Below are positions 35,840 to 46,181 of a DNA stretch of 64,000 nt, one piece after another. The stretch's first letter is position 1, and every line of letters starts with the position of its first letter. The notes under the pieces were generated by a model. It searched no databases and was not told the DNA's origin. It worked only from the letters and a program-made list of their open reading frames with translations. A program made the position numbers and the translations under genes. Location: contig NZ_CP090064.1 in the NCBI RefSeq assembly GCF_023100685.1, positions 3,162,001 through 3,226,000 of the forward strand. The letters run 5' to 3'. The stretch comes from Proteus vulgaris (GTDB lineage: Bacteria; Pseudomonadota; Gammaproteobacteria; Enterobacterales; Enterobacteriaceae).

Positions 35840-38512
35840 ATGGAAAATCAATCTGTCATGCTATTACGTCGCTTAAATCCTTATTGTGCAAAAGCGCTGG
35901 AAGCGGCGGCCTCATTATGCCAAACCCGTGCCCATGCAGAAGTCACTATTGAACACTGGCTATTAAAAATTCCAGAACTTGGCGAAAGTGATATCACTGT
36001 ATTAGCACGTCGCTATGAATGGGATTTATCTGCACTTTGGCAAAGCTTACTTGATGCGATTGATAAATTGCCCCGCTCTGTACGTAGCCGACCTCAATTA
36101 TCCAAATCCTTACTAGAATTAATTAAAAATGCATGGGTAATTGCTTCTCTTGATGAAGATATCGAACAAATTCGCAGTGTACATTTATTACACACAATGA
36201 CAAAACAACCTGCATTAGTTCCACTCGATGCACTTTGGCCTTTAATGACATTAGGTGAGACACAACTACAACGATTAAGACCTCTACTTGATGCTCAATC
36301 TGATGAAAGACCAGAAATTCAGCAGTTAGCTTCACATAATCATTTACCTGAAGCCCCTCTTACTCAACATAATGAAACCAATACTCCATCCTCAACGACA
36401 GATAACGCCATTATTGGTCACACTCTTAGTGATGCATTACAAGCAGTATTAAATAAATTCACTCTTGATGTGACAGAAAAAGCACGGCTGGGTGAAATTG
36501 ATCCTGTCTTTGGTCGAGATGACGAAATTCGTCAAATGGTCGATATTCTCTCTCGTCGTCGTAAAAATAACCCTATTCTTGTTGGAGAGCCTGGTGTAGG
36601 TAAAACCGCACTTGTTGAAGGATTAGCATTACGTATTGCTGAAAAAAATGTTCCTATCAGTTTACAAACTACCTCATTACGCACTCTAGATTTAGGTCTA
36701 TTACAAGCGGGGGCGGGAGTAAAAGGTGAATTTGAACAGCGGTTAAAAAACGTTATCGATGCCGTTCAACAATCACCCACACCAATTCTACTTTTTATCG
36801 ATGAAGCGCATACCATTATTGGTGCAGGTAATCAAGCTGGTGGTGCTGATGCCGCTAACTTATTAAAACCCGCATTGGCTCGCGGTGAATTACGGACTAT
36901 CGCAGCAACCACTTGGTCAGAATACAAACAATATTTTGAACGTGATGCCGCATTAGAACGTCGTTTTCAAATAGTTAAAGTTGACGAGCCTGATGATGAA
37001 AAAGCCTTTTTAATGTTACGAGGATTAAAATCTCGTTATGCCAAATATCATGGCGTACACATTACTGATGATGCAGTAAAAGCCGCCGTCACTTTATCTC
37101 GCCGTTATTTAACAGGTCGCCAACTTCCTGATAAAGCGGTGGATTTACTTGATACAGCAAGTGCGCGTATTCGAATGAGTTTAGACACCTTACCTGAAGA
37201 ACTCACTCGCATTAAAGCCAAGCGTTATGCACTTGAACTAGAACAAAAAGCAATACTTGATGACATCACTATTGGTAATTTAACCAATCAAACCAAGTTA
37301 TCTGATTTATCTTCTCAAGATGCCCAATTAGCACTTCAACTTGAAGCCTTAGAACAGCGTTTTGAGCAAGAAAAAGAGATTATCTGTCAGCTAATTGAAA
37401 GCAGACAAGATCCCGAAAATACCGAAGCATCGGCACAGTTACAGCAACAACTCTCACAATTACAACAAGAAGCACCACTTTTAAATCCTGATGTAGACGT
37501 TCGCACAGTGGCAACGGTTATTGCCGATTGGACAGGTGTTCCACTTTCAAGTCTTCTTAAAGATGAACAAATCGGCCTATTAGAGCTAGAAAGTAACTTA
37601 TCAAAATATGTTGTTGGACAAGACAGTGCTTTACTCGCGTTAGCACAACGTCTGCGTGCATCGAGAACAGGATTAGTGTCTGAAAACGGCCCTCAAGGGG
37701 TATTTTTATTAGTGGGTCCAAGTGGTGTAGGTAAAACAGAATCTGCCATTGCGCTGGCAGAATGTCTGTTTGGCGGTCAAAAATCCCTAATCACTATTAA
37801 TATGTCTGAATATCAAGAAGCACATACTGTCAGCCAATTAAAAGGCTCGCCTCCAGGTTATGTCGGATACGGTCAAGGTGGCGTATTAACTGAAGCCGTA
37901 AGAAAACGGCCTTATAGCATTGTGTTATTAGATGAAGTTGAAAAAGCACATCGCGATGTACTCAATCTTTTCTATCAAGTATTTGATAGAGGCTTTATGC
38001 GTGATGGTGAAGGCCGTGAAATTGATTTTCGTAATACCGTTATTTTAATGACTGCAAATTTAGGCAGTGATGATTTAATGCAACAACTGGAAGAGTCACC
38101 ATTAAGTACAGATAGCGATTTACAAGAAACGCTTCGCCCTATTTTACGTGACCATTTTCAACCCGCACTACTGGCTCGTTTCCAAACATTAATTTACCGT
38201 CCTCTTGATGCAACGGCACTACGTATTATTGTTGAGATGAAATTAAAAAATGTGATCAAGCGACTTTACACTCACTATCGATTAACAGGTATTGTTGAAG
38301 AAGCCCTCTACGACACCATTGTAGATGCCTGTTTATTACCCGATACAGGTGCGCGAAATATCGATAGCCTGCTTAATCAACAAATTCTCCCTATTCTTAG
38401 CCAGCAACTCCTTCTACGCCAAGCCAATGCTGAAAAATCACGATATGTTATTTTAGGTTTTAATGAAGAAGAAGGTATTACGTTGAGTTTTAGTGATGAG
38501 TTGCCAAACTAA
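35840..38512 (+). CDS. clpV: ClpV/TssH, AAA+ ATPase that recycles the sheath
   Basis: Disassembles the contracted sheath. The 890-residue protein has an N-terminal Clp repeat domain, a first AAA+ module with Walker A GEPGVGKTALVEG near 249 and DEAHTIIGAG (Walker B), a coiled-coil middle (about 430-550) and a second AAA+ module with GPSGVGKTESA near 630 and VLLDEVEKAH. GADAANLLKPALARGELR is typical. Start supported by GGGAGA. The general chaperone ClpB is an alternative, but the location is decisive. Confidence 0.94.
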   Translation: MENQSVMLLRRLNPYCAKALEAAASLCQTRAHAEVTIEHWLLKIPELGESDITVLARRYEWDLSALWQSLLDAIDKLPRSVRSRPQLSKSLLELIKNAWVIASLDEDIEQIRSVHLLHTMTKQPALVPLDALWPLMTLGETQLQRLRPLLDAQSDERPEIQQLASHNHLPEAPLTQHNETNTPSSTTDNAIIGHTLSDALQAVLNKFTLDVTEKARLGEIDPVFGRDDEIRQMVDILSRRRKNNPILVGEPGVGKTALVEGLALRIAEKNVPISLQTTSLRTLDLGLLQAGAGVKGEFEQRLKNVIDAVQQSPTPILLFIDEAHTIIGAGNQAGGADAANLLKPALARGELRTIAATTWSEYKQYFERDAALERRFQIVKVDEPDDEKAFLMLRGLKSRYAKYHGVHITDDAVKAAVTLSRRYLTGRQLPDKAVDLLDTASARIRMSLDTLPEELTRIKAKRYALELEQKAILDDITIGNLTNQTKLSDLSSQDAQLALQLEALEQRFEQEKEIICQLIESRQDPENTEASAQLQQQLSQLQQEAPLLNPDVDVRTVATVIADWTGVPLSSLLKDEQIGLLELESNLSKYVVGQDSALLALAQRLRASRTGLVSENGPQGVFLLVGPSGVGKTESAIALAECLFGGQKSLITINMSEYQEAHTVSQLKGSPPGYVGYGQGGVLTEAVRKRPYSIVLLDEVEKAHRDVLNLFYQVFDRGFMRDGEGREIDFRNTVILMTANLGSDDLMQQLEESPLSTDSDLQETLRPILRDHFQPALLARFQTLIYRPLDATALRIIVEMKLKNVIKRLYTHYRLTGIVEEALYDTIVDACLLPDTGARNIDSLLNQQILPILSQQLLLRQANAEKSRYVILGFNEEEGITLSFSDELPN

Positions 38513-38536
38513 CAATAACTAAGATCTATCGCCAAA

Positions 38537-39055
38537 ATGACTCGTAAAACGCTCACTATAATTATTTTCACATTCATCGTTATTGTGGTGAGCTCACTGT
38601 TGTTTCCCAAGAAAAAACCACAAGATGACTACCTTGCTGGGAATTTACACGGCTTTAATCATGTCAAAGGTACTTCTGTAAATTGGTTTATGGTCAATGG
38701 CTATTATGGCAAAGGGGGTGGCGGGACTTGTTGTATTGTCGTGCCCGCCAAGTGGACGCCGAATCAATGGGTCAAAGTGGAATGGGAAGTCGATCCCAAT
38801 GCTTACCCTACAGATTCACCGGGTGTGACAGATCCCAAATTTGATGCTTATATGAAAAAACACGAAGCAAATTATCGTCGCTATAGCAAAATGGTAGAAA
38901 TCCCCGAATACGATGAGCCTTGTAGTGTCAAAGTCCATTTTCTCCCTTGCCAAGAAGTAAAAATTAGCCTGTCTTGTTATTCCCCTTGGCTTCCCGAATA
39001 TCCAATAAAAGAACCATTAGAAATGGAGGAGCCTGCAATATGCTCGAAAAAATAA
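38537..39055 (+). CDS. DUF3304 protein, candidate Tle1 immunity protein, copy A
   Basis: A 172-residue protein with an N-terminal membrane anchor (about 4-22) and a periplasmic part with the DUF3304 pattern: LHGFNHVKGTSVNWF, then GGGGTCCIVVPAKWTPNQWV, and a Cys-rich end CSVKVHFLPCQEVKI. In type VI loci such proteins sit beside Tle1 lipases and are thought to give self-protection; this is family knowledge by memory. It forms a tandem pair with the next gene, overlapping by 16 bases, and about 190 bases in the middle are almost identical, a sign of recent duplication or conversion. Confidence 0.75.
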   Translation: MTRKTLTIIIFTFIVIVVSSLLFPKKKPQDDYLAGNLHGFNHVKGTSVNWFMVNGYYGKGGGGTCCIVVPAKWTPNQWVKVEWEVDPNAYPTDSPGVTDPKFDAYMKKHEANYRRYSKMVEIPEYDEPCSVKVHFLPCQEVKISLSCYSPWLPEYPIKEPLEMEEPAICSKK

Positions 39056-39570
39056 CCCGTAAAAAAGTTATTGTCGTGGGTGTTATTCTTGCCATTGTTG
39101 CCGTGAGTTCACTGTTTTTCCCCCAAAAAAAACCACAAGATGACTACCTTGCTGGGAATTTACACGGGTTTAATCATGTCAAAGGTACTTCTGTAAATTG
39201 GTTTATGGTCAATGGCTATTATGGCAAAGGGGGTGGCGGGACTTGTTGTATTGTCGTGCCCGCCAAGTGGACGCCGAATCAATGGGTCAAAGTGGAATGG
39301 GAAGTCGATCCCAATGCTTATCCCGGTGATATTCCCGAGTTTAGCGATCCTTACTACGATGAATATATGAGGCTACATGAGGCCAATTACCGTCGTTATA
39401 GCAAAATGGTAGAAATTCCCGAATATGACGACCCCTGTGATGTCAAAGTGCATTTTCTTCCCTGCCAAGAAGTCAAGATCACCTTGTCTTGTAAATCATG
39501 GGGACACCCTGACTATCCAGTCAATGAACCCGATGATATGGAGGAACCAGAAACATGTCCAAGCAAATAA
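39040..39570 (+). CDS. DUF3304 protein, candidate Tle1 immunity protein, copy B
   Basis: A 176-residue paralogue of the preceding gene, with a membrane anchor (VIVVGVILAIVAVSSLF) and the same TCCIVVPAKW core. The frame extends back to 38974, but GGAGGAG before this ATG and the 16-base overlap shared with the other DUF3304 junctions support this start. It overlaps tle1 by 16 bases, so an immunity-effector unit with coupled translation is likely. Confidence 0.75.
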   Translation: MLEKITRKKVIVVGVILAIVAVSSLFFPQKKPQDDYLAGNLHGFNHVKGTSVNWFMVNGYYGKGGGGTCCIVVPAKWTPNQWVKVEWEVDPNAYPGDIPEFSDPYYDEYMRLHEANYRRYSKMVEIPEYDDPCDVKVHFLPCQEVKITLSCKSWGHPDYPVNEPDDMEEPETCPSK

Positions 39571-41798
39571 ACTCCATTTTTATTGAAACTATAGAAGCAG
39601 AAGCCACTAAAGCTATTTCAACCATAAGATCTCAAGGTGATCCTTGTTGGGCTCCCCCCTTATTTCCTAAAGATGGGCGCTTAAAACTTACTCAGAAACA
39701 AATTCGTAATAATCATGAAAAATTAACAAATAAAGAAAAGGAATATTATCAAAACGCTAAAAAACAAAAAAAAGCGTTATGTTGTAAAACATTACACGTG
39801 AGTTTATTTTTTGATGGTACTAATAATAATAATTACAATGATACTAAAGCATCAACTCCACCACATCCCTCTAATGTTGCTAAGCTTTATCATGCCTCTT
39901 CTCCTGAAAAGAATGAAGTTAAGAATAAGGGTTTCTATAGTTATTATATTCCTGGTGTTGGTACCCCTTTTCCAGATATCGGCACTGATGAGTACTATTC
40001 TGATGGATTAATTTTTGCAACCGGTGGCGAAGCTCGAATAAGTTGGGGATTAATTCAAGTTTGTGATGCAATTTACCATGCAGTAACAGGTGATGGTCTC
40101 TCTTTAGCAGATAAACGAGACCTACTTAAAGAAATGAGTACAGATTTAAATTTTGAATCAATGATAAATACCGATCTAGACTCTACGGATATTTTTTATG
40201 GCGTGACTGGAGCCGTCGCTATGGGTAGTCTAGGGTTAATCGTTGGTTCCGCATATAGTAAATTTAATAAAACCTATAATCCCGTCAAACCGTTAAACGA
40301 TTTACTTAAACCGCTAAAATGGAAAATATCTAAAGTAAAACCGCATATTGTCGCTTTAAAAATTTACGCTTATGGATTTTCTCGAGGTGCAGCAGAAGCA
40401 CGTACTTTTGTTTACTGGCTTAATCAATTTTTAAATTATCATTTTGAAGAGTTACCTCACGCATGGAAAAAACCGTGTCCTTTGGGAACCATTTATAGTT
40501 TACCTGTTTCCGTTGAATTTCTAGGCTTATTTGACACTGTTGCTGCGGTGGGATTAGCTAATGTTATCCCTGGCGCTACGGGACATAATGGCTGGGCAAG
40601 TGGTACACAACAGTTGCCAAAGTCATCACTTGTCAAAAATATTTGTCATCTTGTTGCTGCCCATGAACAGAGACAATGTTTTACTGTTGACTCAATTAGA
40701 ACACCTGAAGGCCATTATCCCTTGAATTCTGTTGAAGTCATTTACCCAGGAGTACACTCTGATATTGGTGGAGGTTATCCACCAGGCGACCAAGGTAAAG
40801 CAAGGAATCACCATAAAGAATTATTATCACAAATCACATTACATGATATGTATGCAGCAGCAATCGATGCAGGAGCACCATTAGCGATTAGAGAAGATAT
40901 TCTTATACAATTACCAGAAATTAAAAATGAATATTCTTTCCGGATAATATCTCCATCAGCTCTAAAAGAATTTGCAATATCAGAAGATTTAGTAGATAAA
41001 TTTAACTCTTGGCGAAACTATACTTTACCTGAACAGCCTGCTTTATCTAATCATATTACTGCTACTAGTAATGAAACCTTATGTTTTATACCTCCACGTT
41101 TTGTAACGAGTACTTTAGAATATGCTATGGAAATTCAGCTTATTTTAATCACAGCCTGGAGAATTGGCCGCTATGGTACAAAACAAAGTGAAAAAATTAA
41201 TTTAACGTATCAACCATTTTTTACAAATGCACCGCAACACCCTGACATTTCAGTCGAACCTTATGATGCTAAATTTTCAAGACAAGCTACAGCGGTGTTA
41301 GCTCTAGAATATGAGAAAAAAGCAAAAGATATCGCTGAGAAAACATCACTCAGAGATAAAGAAAAAAAGACAATAACTGGCCTTTCTAATTGGAAACCAA
41401 GTGATAAAAATATAGGGCCACCACTTTTTGATGCAACAAATGCTAGAGGTCAGTTATGGGAGGCATCTTTAGAATTTAAATTTGAATTAGAAGATTTAAA
41501 AGGAGTATCCAGACCTACGCCTCTAATAAAAATAAACCAAAAATCAAAAGTAGAATGTCAACAAGAAGCACAATGGTTTAAAAAAGTGCATGGTGAAGGA
41601 TCATCAATATATCAAACACATTTAGAAAACTGTAAAAATGATCCTGAAGTTATTTTTCCATCTGATGTTATATCTCAAGCAAATTTACTAAACGCATTAC
41701 AATCTGCTAATAAGTATGTCTACATAGCGACAACTCAAGATGAAAGACAAGAATATCTAAGTTTAAAGCGATTAGCAGTACCATATTTAGAAAAATAA
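39555..41798 (+). CDS. Tle1-type type VI lipase effector (DUF2235)
   Basis: Predicted phospholipase delivered by the type VI machine into rival cells. The 747-residue protein has LHVSLFFDGTNNN near 80, the nucleophile motif YGFSRGAAEA with Ser276, then LGLFDTVAAVG with Asp327 and HSDIGGGYP with His401, which gives the expected Ser-Asp-His triad. The C-terminal 300 residues are charged and family-specific. ATGGAGGAACC lies before ATG. Two DUF3304 genes stand upstream, VgrG downstream. A second, truncated copy of its 5' end is found at 58076. Confidence 0.88.
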   Translation: MSKQINSIFIETIEAEATKAISTIRSQGDPCWAPPLFPKDGRLKLTQKQIRNNHEKLTNKEKEYYQNAKKQKKALCCKTLHVSLFFDGTNNNNYNDTKASTPPHPSNVAKLYHASSPEKNEVKNKGFYSYYIPGVGTPFPDIGTDEYYSDGLIFATGGEARISWGLIQVCDAIYHAVTGDGLSLADKRDLLKEMSTDLNFESMINTDLDSTDIFYGVTGAVAMGSLGLIVGSAYSKFNKTYNPVKPLNDLLKPLKWKISKVKPHIVALKIYAYGFSRGAAEARTFVYWLNQFLNYHFEELPHAWKKPCPLGTIYSLPVSVEFLGLFDTVAAVGLANVIPGATGHNGWASGTQQLPKSSLVKNICHLVAAHEQRQCFTVDSIRTPEGHYPLNSVEVIYPGVHSDIGGGYPPGDQGKARNHHKELLSQITLHDMYAAAIDAGAPLAIREDILIQLPEIKNEYSFRIISPSALKEFAISEDLVDKFNSWRNYTLPEQPALSNHITATSNETLCFIPPRFVTSTLEYAMEIQLILITAWRIGRYGTKQSEKINLTYQPFFTNAPQHPDISVEPYDAKFSRQATAVLALEYEKKAKDIAEKTSLRDKEKKTITGLSNWKPSDKNIGPPLFDATNARGQLWEASLEFKFELEDLKGVSRPTPLIKINQKSKVECQQEAQWFKKVHGEGSSIYQTHLENCKNDPEVIFPSDVISQANLLNALQSANKYVYIATTQDERQEYLSLKRLAVPYLEK

Positions 41799-42235
41799 TG
41801 TCTTTATCAATGAGAAAAACAACTCAAGATGTAGACCTTAAAAATGTTATTAATTTGCTTGATGATCAAATACATGATTCCCGTGCATGGTTTATGCACT
41901 CAGAGAGTGGACTTCGAGAACCTTTTAGCAGTTATTTTTTATCAAGAATGATCTACTTTGGTCATAAATCAAATAAATCTATGCAATTAATTATGCAACC
42001 TGAAGGAACATCTAGTTATTTAGATACAATAATACTACTAGGTATAGCATATAAACCTTTATATGGAATTATATTTGTAGATTTATCGACAGGAAAAGAA
42101 GCTCCTATAGATATAGCTAAATTTCCCCCTCCAACATATTATTTAGTTGATCAAATATCAGAACTTATTAAGCAACAAAAAAAAGAAGAATTAAATAATA
42201 CTATGCAAGATTTACAAGTAATTATTGAAAAATAA
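41798..42235 (+). CDS. Uncharacterised 145-residue protein after tle1
   Basis: I do not recognise the family. The protein is soluble-looking, with IDFLSTGK-like hydrophobic middle (YKPLYGIIFVDLSTGKEAPIDI) and a helical end. It begins on the tle1 stop (TAATG), so it is translated from the same mRNA. A role as accessory or adaptor for Tle1, or as further immunity protein, is possible from position only. Confidence 0.6.
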   Translation: MSLSMRKTTQDVDLKNVINLLDDQIHDSRAWFMHSESGLREPFSSYFLSRMIYFGHKSNKSMQLIMQPEGTSSYLDTIILLGIAYKPLYGIIFVDLSTGKEAPIDIAKFPPPTYYLVDQISELIKQQKKEELNNTMQDLQVIIEK

Positions 42236-42322
42236 TATCTACAATTATTAAACGTTATTATATCAATTAAAACTCCTTCACAAGGATAAACACCGAAAGT
42301 TTGTTAATAATAAACAAACGGG

Positions 42323-45082
42323 ATGTGTTTGTATAACTCAGCTATGAACTTAAAAAAAACAACTCAGACTCTACTTAATGGACACAATCGCTATCATCTT
42401 ACTGTACAAGAGTGTGATGTTTTACTTGATGTAGAACACTTCACAGGACGCGAAGCAATAAGTGAACCCTACCATTATCAAATTACCTTTACTTGCCAAG
42501 CTCAAGATTTACAGCCACAACAACTCTTGCGCCGTAGTGCAACGCTATCCTTTACACCGCCAATTAATAGTATTACCGATTTGGCAACGCAAGAGCCCAT
42601 CACTAAGCAAGTTCATGGTGTTATCACACAATTTCGGCGTTTATCAGGTTCGGTGGATGAAGCGCGTTATCAACTCGTTATTGAGCCTGTCTTTGCATTA
42701 TTACGTCATCAAATCCGCTCTCATCGATTTTTTCTCAATCAATCTGTGCCCGATGTTGTAAGCCAAATTTTACGTGAGCATAATTTTAAAGATTGGGAGT
42801 TTGAATTTACACTTAAAAATGAATATCCCAAACGCGAGCAAATTAATCAATACAATGAGAGTGATCGCCAATTTATTGAACGACTATTAAGTGAAGTCGG
42901 TATTTTTTACTCTTTTTATTTACAAGACCAAACACAAACCGAAGTCATCCGTTTTGCCGATCGCCAAAGCGCTTACACCTTTGATAAAACACTACCTTTA
43001 AATAGCCCATCGGGCATGAATGATAATCACCAAGAAAGTGTATGGGGATTATCATTACACCATCAAGTGGTCGAACAGAATGTATTCACCAAAGACTATA
43101 ACCATCGTCAAGCGCAAGACACATTATTATCTGCAGTTGCTGATATGACACGTGGTGAAGGTGATGAAATCCACTATGGTGAAGTTTATCATTACCGAGC
43201 AAGACATCTTACTCGTGGCGATAAACTCACACCTGAAGCAGAAACGGCAAACTTTTGGGCAAGACTCGATCATGAACGTTTTCTCACTCGACAAACGCGC
43301 TTAAAAGGTGAAAGTAATGCCGACTTTTTATCACCGCTACAAGTCCTTTCAATCACTGATAACGCAATACCTTCATCATTACCGTCTGTGTTTCAATCAC
43401 CGATTTTAATCACTCGCTTACGCTTTAGTGGTGGTCGAGAAAAAGCACTACAAGTGCGGTTTAATGCCATTCCTTATAGTGAAACACTTTGTTGGCGTCC
43501 AGTTATTAAACCTCGTCCAATTATTACAGGCACACTGACTGCGCGTATTACGAGTGCAAAAGATAACGATATTTACGCTCACCAAAATGAACACGGTTTT
43601 TATTGGGTAAAATTTGATGCTGACCGTGATGAAAAACCCATGGGCTATGAAAGTATGCCAGTACGCTTGGCAAAACCTTATGCAGGTGACACTTACGGGA
43701 TGCATTTTCCGTTAATTCAAGGTACTGAAGTCGCTATCGCCTTTCATGAGGGCGACCCAGACCGGCCTTACATCGCCCATGTATTGCATGATTCGCGTCA
43801 TCCCGATCATGTAACGGATAGAAACAACACTCGTAATGTGATTCGTACCCCTGCAAATAATAAATTGCGAATGGAGGATAAACGTGGACAGGAGCATATT
43901 AAACTCAGCACCGAATATGGTGGTAAATCTCAGTTAAGCTTAGGTCATATTGTCGATGCCAATCGTGATAAACGTGGCGAAGGTTTTGAGTTACGCACTG
44001 ACAGTTGGGGAGCAATAAGAGCAGGTAAAGGATTGTTTATTAGTGCAGATAATCAAGCCAAAGCAGGTGGTGAAGTGCTGGCAATGGAGGAGGCTATTGA
44101 ACAATTAGAGCAGGCTTTATCACTCGCTAGAAATCTACAAAAAGCAGCTATAGTCGCTCATGCCAGTAGCAATGATTTAGAAAGTCAATCAAGTTTAAAT
44201 TCAACTTTAAAATATTTATCCTCCGCAGGTATGCTTTTACATGCACCAAAAGGTATTGGTATTTTAAGTCCCAAAGCTATTATGCTTTCTTCTGGAGTTG
44301 AAAGCATTGGGATCATATCGGGCCATAATACGGATATTAGTGCAGAAAATTCAATAACAGCAACAGCGAGTGAAACAATAAGTTTATTTGCTAGAAAATC
44401 AGGAATGAAATTATTTGCAGGACAAGGAAAATTAGAATTACAAGCTCAGGATGATGAATTAAATGCCATCGCATTAAGCAATATATTATTAAGTAGTGAG
44501 CAAGGTAAGGTTCTTATTAAAGCTGAGCAAGAGCTTACTTTAACTTGTGGTGATGCTTATATTACGCTTAAAAATGGAAATATTGAACTGGGTTGTCCTA
44601 AAAATATTCTATTAAGATCATCTAATGTCCAAAAAATGGGAGCTGCTTCCTTATCAACCCCAATTAATGAACTTCCTCGAGGTTTTAGTGGTGAATATGT
44701 ATTAACGAGTGAACAAACTGGAGAGCCATTGGCTTTCACTTCTTATAAAATCACAACAGAGGAAGGCGAAGAATATAATGGAGTTTCTGATAAAGATGGG
44801 AAAACACTAACTATCTATACGTCTTATCCCAACTCATTAGAAATCGAATTTCCTGATACCATTCACGATGAGCAATTCAAAGCAACCAATATATTGACAG
44901 GAGCTCCTATTCCTAATTACCCATATTATATGACATCAAATAACGGTAAGATTTTATTTGGATATACAAACAGTGAGGGATTAACAGAACGATTTGAAAC
45001 AGGTGTTGAATCTGACATCAAAATTTTATGGGGAGATGAAGCACTAGAAAAAATAGAACTAGGAGAAACAAATGCCGAATAA
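42323..45082 (+). CDS. vgrG: VgrG spike protein with a C-terminal transthyretin-like extension
   Basis: Trimeric tip of the type VI tube that carries effectors. The 919-residue protein has the gp27-like part (about 20-380; EHFTGREAISEPYHYQITF and YNESDRQFIERLLSEVGIFY), the gp5 OB domain (about 405-500; VRLAKPYAGDTYGMHFPLIQG and GDPDRPYIAH), a beta-helix DUF2345 region (to about 770) and an extra tail with two short Ig or transthyretin-like units (GVSDKDGKTLTI and GYTNSEGLT). Such tails are known to bind lipase effectors. A second possible ATG lies at 42344; neither has a strong ribosome site. Confidence 0.93.
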   Translation: MCLYNSAMNLKKTTQTLLNGHNRYHLTVQECDVLLDVEHFTGREAISEPYHYQITFTCQAQDLQPQQLLRRSATLSFTPPINSITDLATQEPITKQVHGVITQFRRLSGSVDEARYQLVIEPVFALLRHQIRSHRFFLNQSVPDVVSQILREHNFKDWEFEFTLKNEYPKREQINQYNESDRQFIERLLSEVGIFYSFYLQDQTQTEVIRFADRQSAYTFDKTLPLNSPSGMNDNHQESVWGLSLHHQVVEQNVFTKDYNHRQAQDTLLSAVADMTRGEGDEIHYGEVYHYRARHLTRGDKLTPEAETANFWARLDHERFLTRQTRLKGESNADFLSPLQVLSITDNAIPSSLPSVFQSPILITRLRFSGGREKALQVRFNAIPYSETLCWRPVIKPRPIITGTLTARITSAKDNDIYAHQNEHGFYWVKFDADRDEKPMGYESMPVRLAKPYAGDTYGMHFPLIQGTEVAIAFHEGDPDRPYIAHVLHDSRHPDHVTDRNNTRNVIRTPANNKLRMEDKRGQEHIKLSTEYGGKSQLSLGHIVDANRDKRGEGFELRTDSWGAIRAGKGLFISADNQAKAGGEVLAMEEAIEQLEQALSLARNLQKAAIVAHASSNDLESQSSLNSTLKYLSSAGMLLHAPKGIGILSPKAIMLSSGVESIGIISGHNTDISAENSITATASETISLFARKSGMKLFAGQGKLELQAQDDELNAIALSNILLSSEQGKVLIKAEQELTLTCGDAYITLKNGNIELGCPKNILLRSSNVQKMGAASLSTPINELPRGFSGEYVLTSEQTGEPLAFTSYKITTEEGEEYNGVSDKDGKTLTIYTSYPNSLEIEFPDTIHDEQFKATNILTGAPIPNYPYYMTSNNGKILFGYTNSEGLTERFETGVESDIKILWGDEALEKIELGETNAE

Positions 45083-45695
45083 AGAGACAACAGCTAAAAC
45101 TAATGGAAACTCAAATTCGATCAAAACACTCTCACTTAATGTCTTACAATTTGAGAAATTATGGGATGCTTATCCATCTTCAACAATAGAACACAAAGAT
45201 CCTAAAACGCGAGATGATGTTTTTTCAGATCACTGTGCTATACATGTCAGTGAAGCACTATATCAATGTGGAATACTCATGAGGAGTTTCCATGGTACTC
45301 GTTGTTGGCATTGCCCAACACCTGACGATAAAACAAAAAAAGGGATACATGCAATTAGGGCACAAGAATTAAGTAATTATTTACAAAATCAACCTTTTGC
45401 AGGTTGTCCTAAAGCAATAGAATTAACTGGGAGTTCATACGAAAGCGTAATATCAGATAAAACTGGCATTATATTCTTTCAAGATTATTGGTTACGGGCA
45501 GGAGAAAAAACAGCAACAGGAGACCATATTGATTTATGGAATAAAGGTGAATTAGCCGGTAGTGGAACAATAGGCTCTTTTTTTAGAGTGACTTTTCCTA
45601 ATTTTACAGAAAGTTTTACTGACTTATTTGGTTCAAATGCGCGAGTAACATCCCTTGAAAAAGCAAAAAAAGTTCTTTTTTGGGAGATTTTATGA
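45072..45695 (+). CDS. Tae4-type peptidoglycan amidase effector
   Basis: Predicted amidase that cuts peptide crosslinks in rival cell walls. The 207-residue protein has the Tae4 pair of motifs: FSDHCAIHVSEALYQCG with catalytic Cys55 and TGDHIDLWNKGE with His152. It overlaps the vgrG end by 11 bases, so effector and spike are made together. The protein has no signal peptide, as expected for a type VI cargo. Confidence 0.85.
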   Translation: MPNKETTAKTNGNSNSIKTLSLNVLQFEKLWDAYPSSTIEHKDPKTRDDVFSDHCAIHVSEALYQCGILMRSFHGTRCWHCPTPDDKTKKGIHAIRAQELSNYLQNQPFAGCPKAIELTGSSYESVISDKTGIIFFQDYWLRAGEKTATGDHIDLWNKGELAGSGTIGSFFRVTFPNFTESFTDLFGSNARVTSLEKAKKVLFWEIL

Positions 45696-46171
45696 ATAAA
45701 TGTATTTTAAGTGTTTTATCAATTTTAATCATTTCATTTTATTCTTTAATTCTATTGTTATCCATTGATGGTTTTCAACGAAATAGTAAAATTAATAATT
45801 TATTAAATGAGCTTCCGTCATTTTTTACTCCTACTTATTCTTTTATTTTTTTATTTATTATAATAATAATATTAAATACAATAGCATTTTCTCTATTTAA
45901 ACAATTTAGAATGAAAGTTAGTTCAGTAATTATACCTTCATTTTTCATTTCATTGATTATTTATTTTGCCATCATATTAATGCCAAGTTTAAACACCTAT
46001 TTATATGATAAATATATTTTTATTTTTTACAATGGGGTTATTTATAATGGAGAGGAACGTACGCAACAAATTTTCTCTTTTATGTTTCGAATATTCACTA
46101 TAATTTCCATTTTCAGCATTACATTAATAAGTTTTTTTAAAAAAAGTAAAAGTAAAAGTAAAAATTTATAA
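45692..46171 (+). CDS. Small polytopic membrane protein, possible immunity protein
   Basis: A 159-residue protein with about four hydrophobic segments (near 5-22, 47-65, 80-100 and 130-148) and a Lys/Ser-rich C-terminus. It overlaps the tae4 stop as ATGA, and TTGGGAGA lies upstream; a TTG four codons earlier is less likely. Known Tae4 immunity proteins are small periplasmic proteins, so a membrane protein here is unusual. It could protect against Tae4 or against the lipase encoded next. Very AT-rich. Confidence 0.6.
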   Translation: MNKCILSVLSILIISFYSLILLLSIDGFQRNSKINNLLNELPSFFTPTYSFIFLFIIIIILNTIAFSLFKQFRMKVSSVIIPSFFISLIIYFAIILMPSLNTYLYDKYIFIFYNGVIYNGEERTQQIFSFMFRIFTIISIFSITLISFFKKSKSKSKNL

Positions 46172-46181
46172 GGAAATAAAT

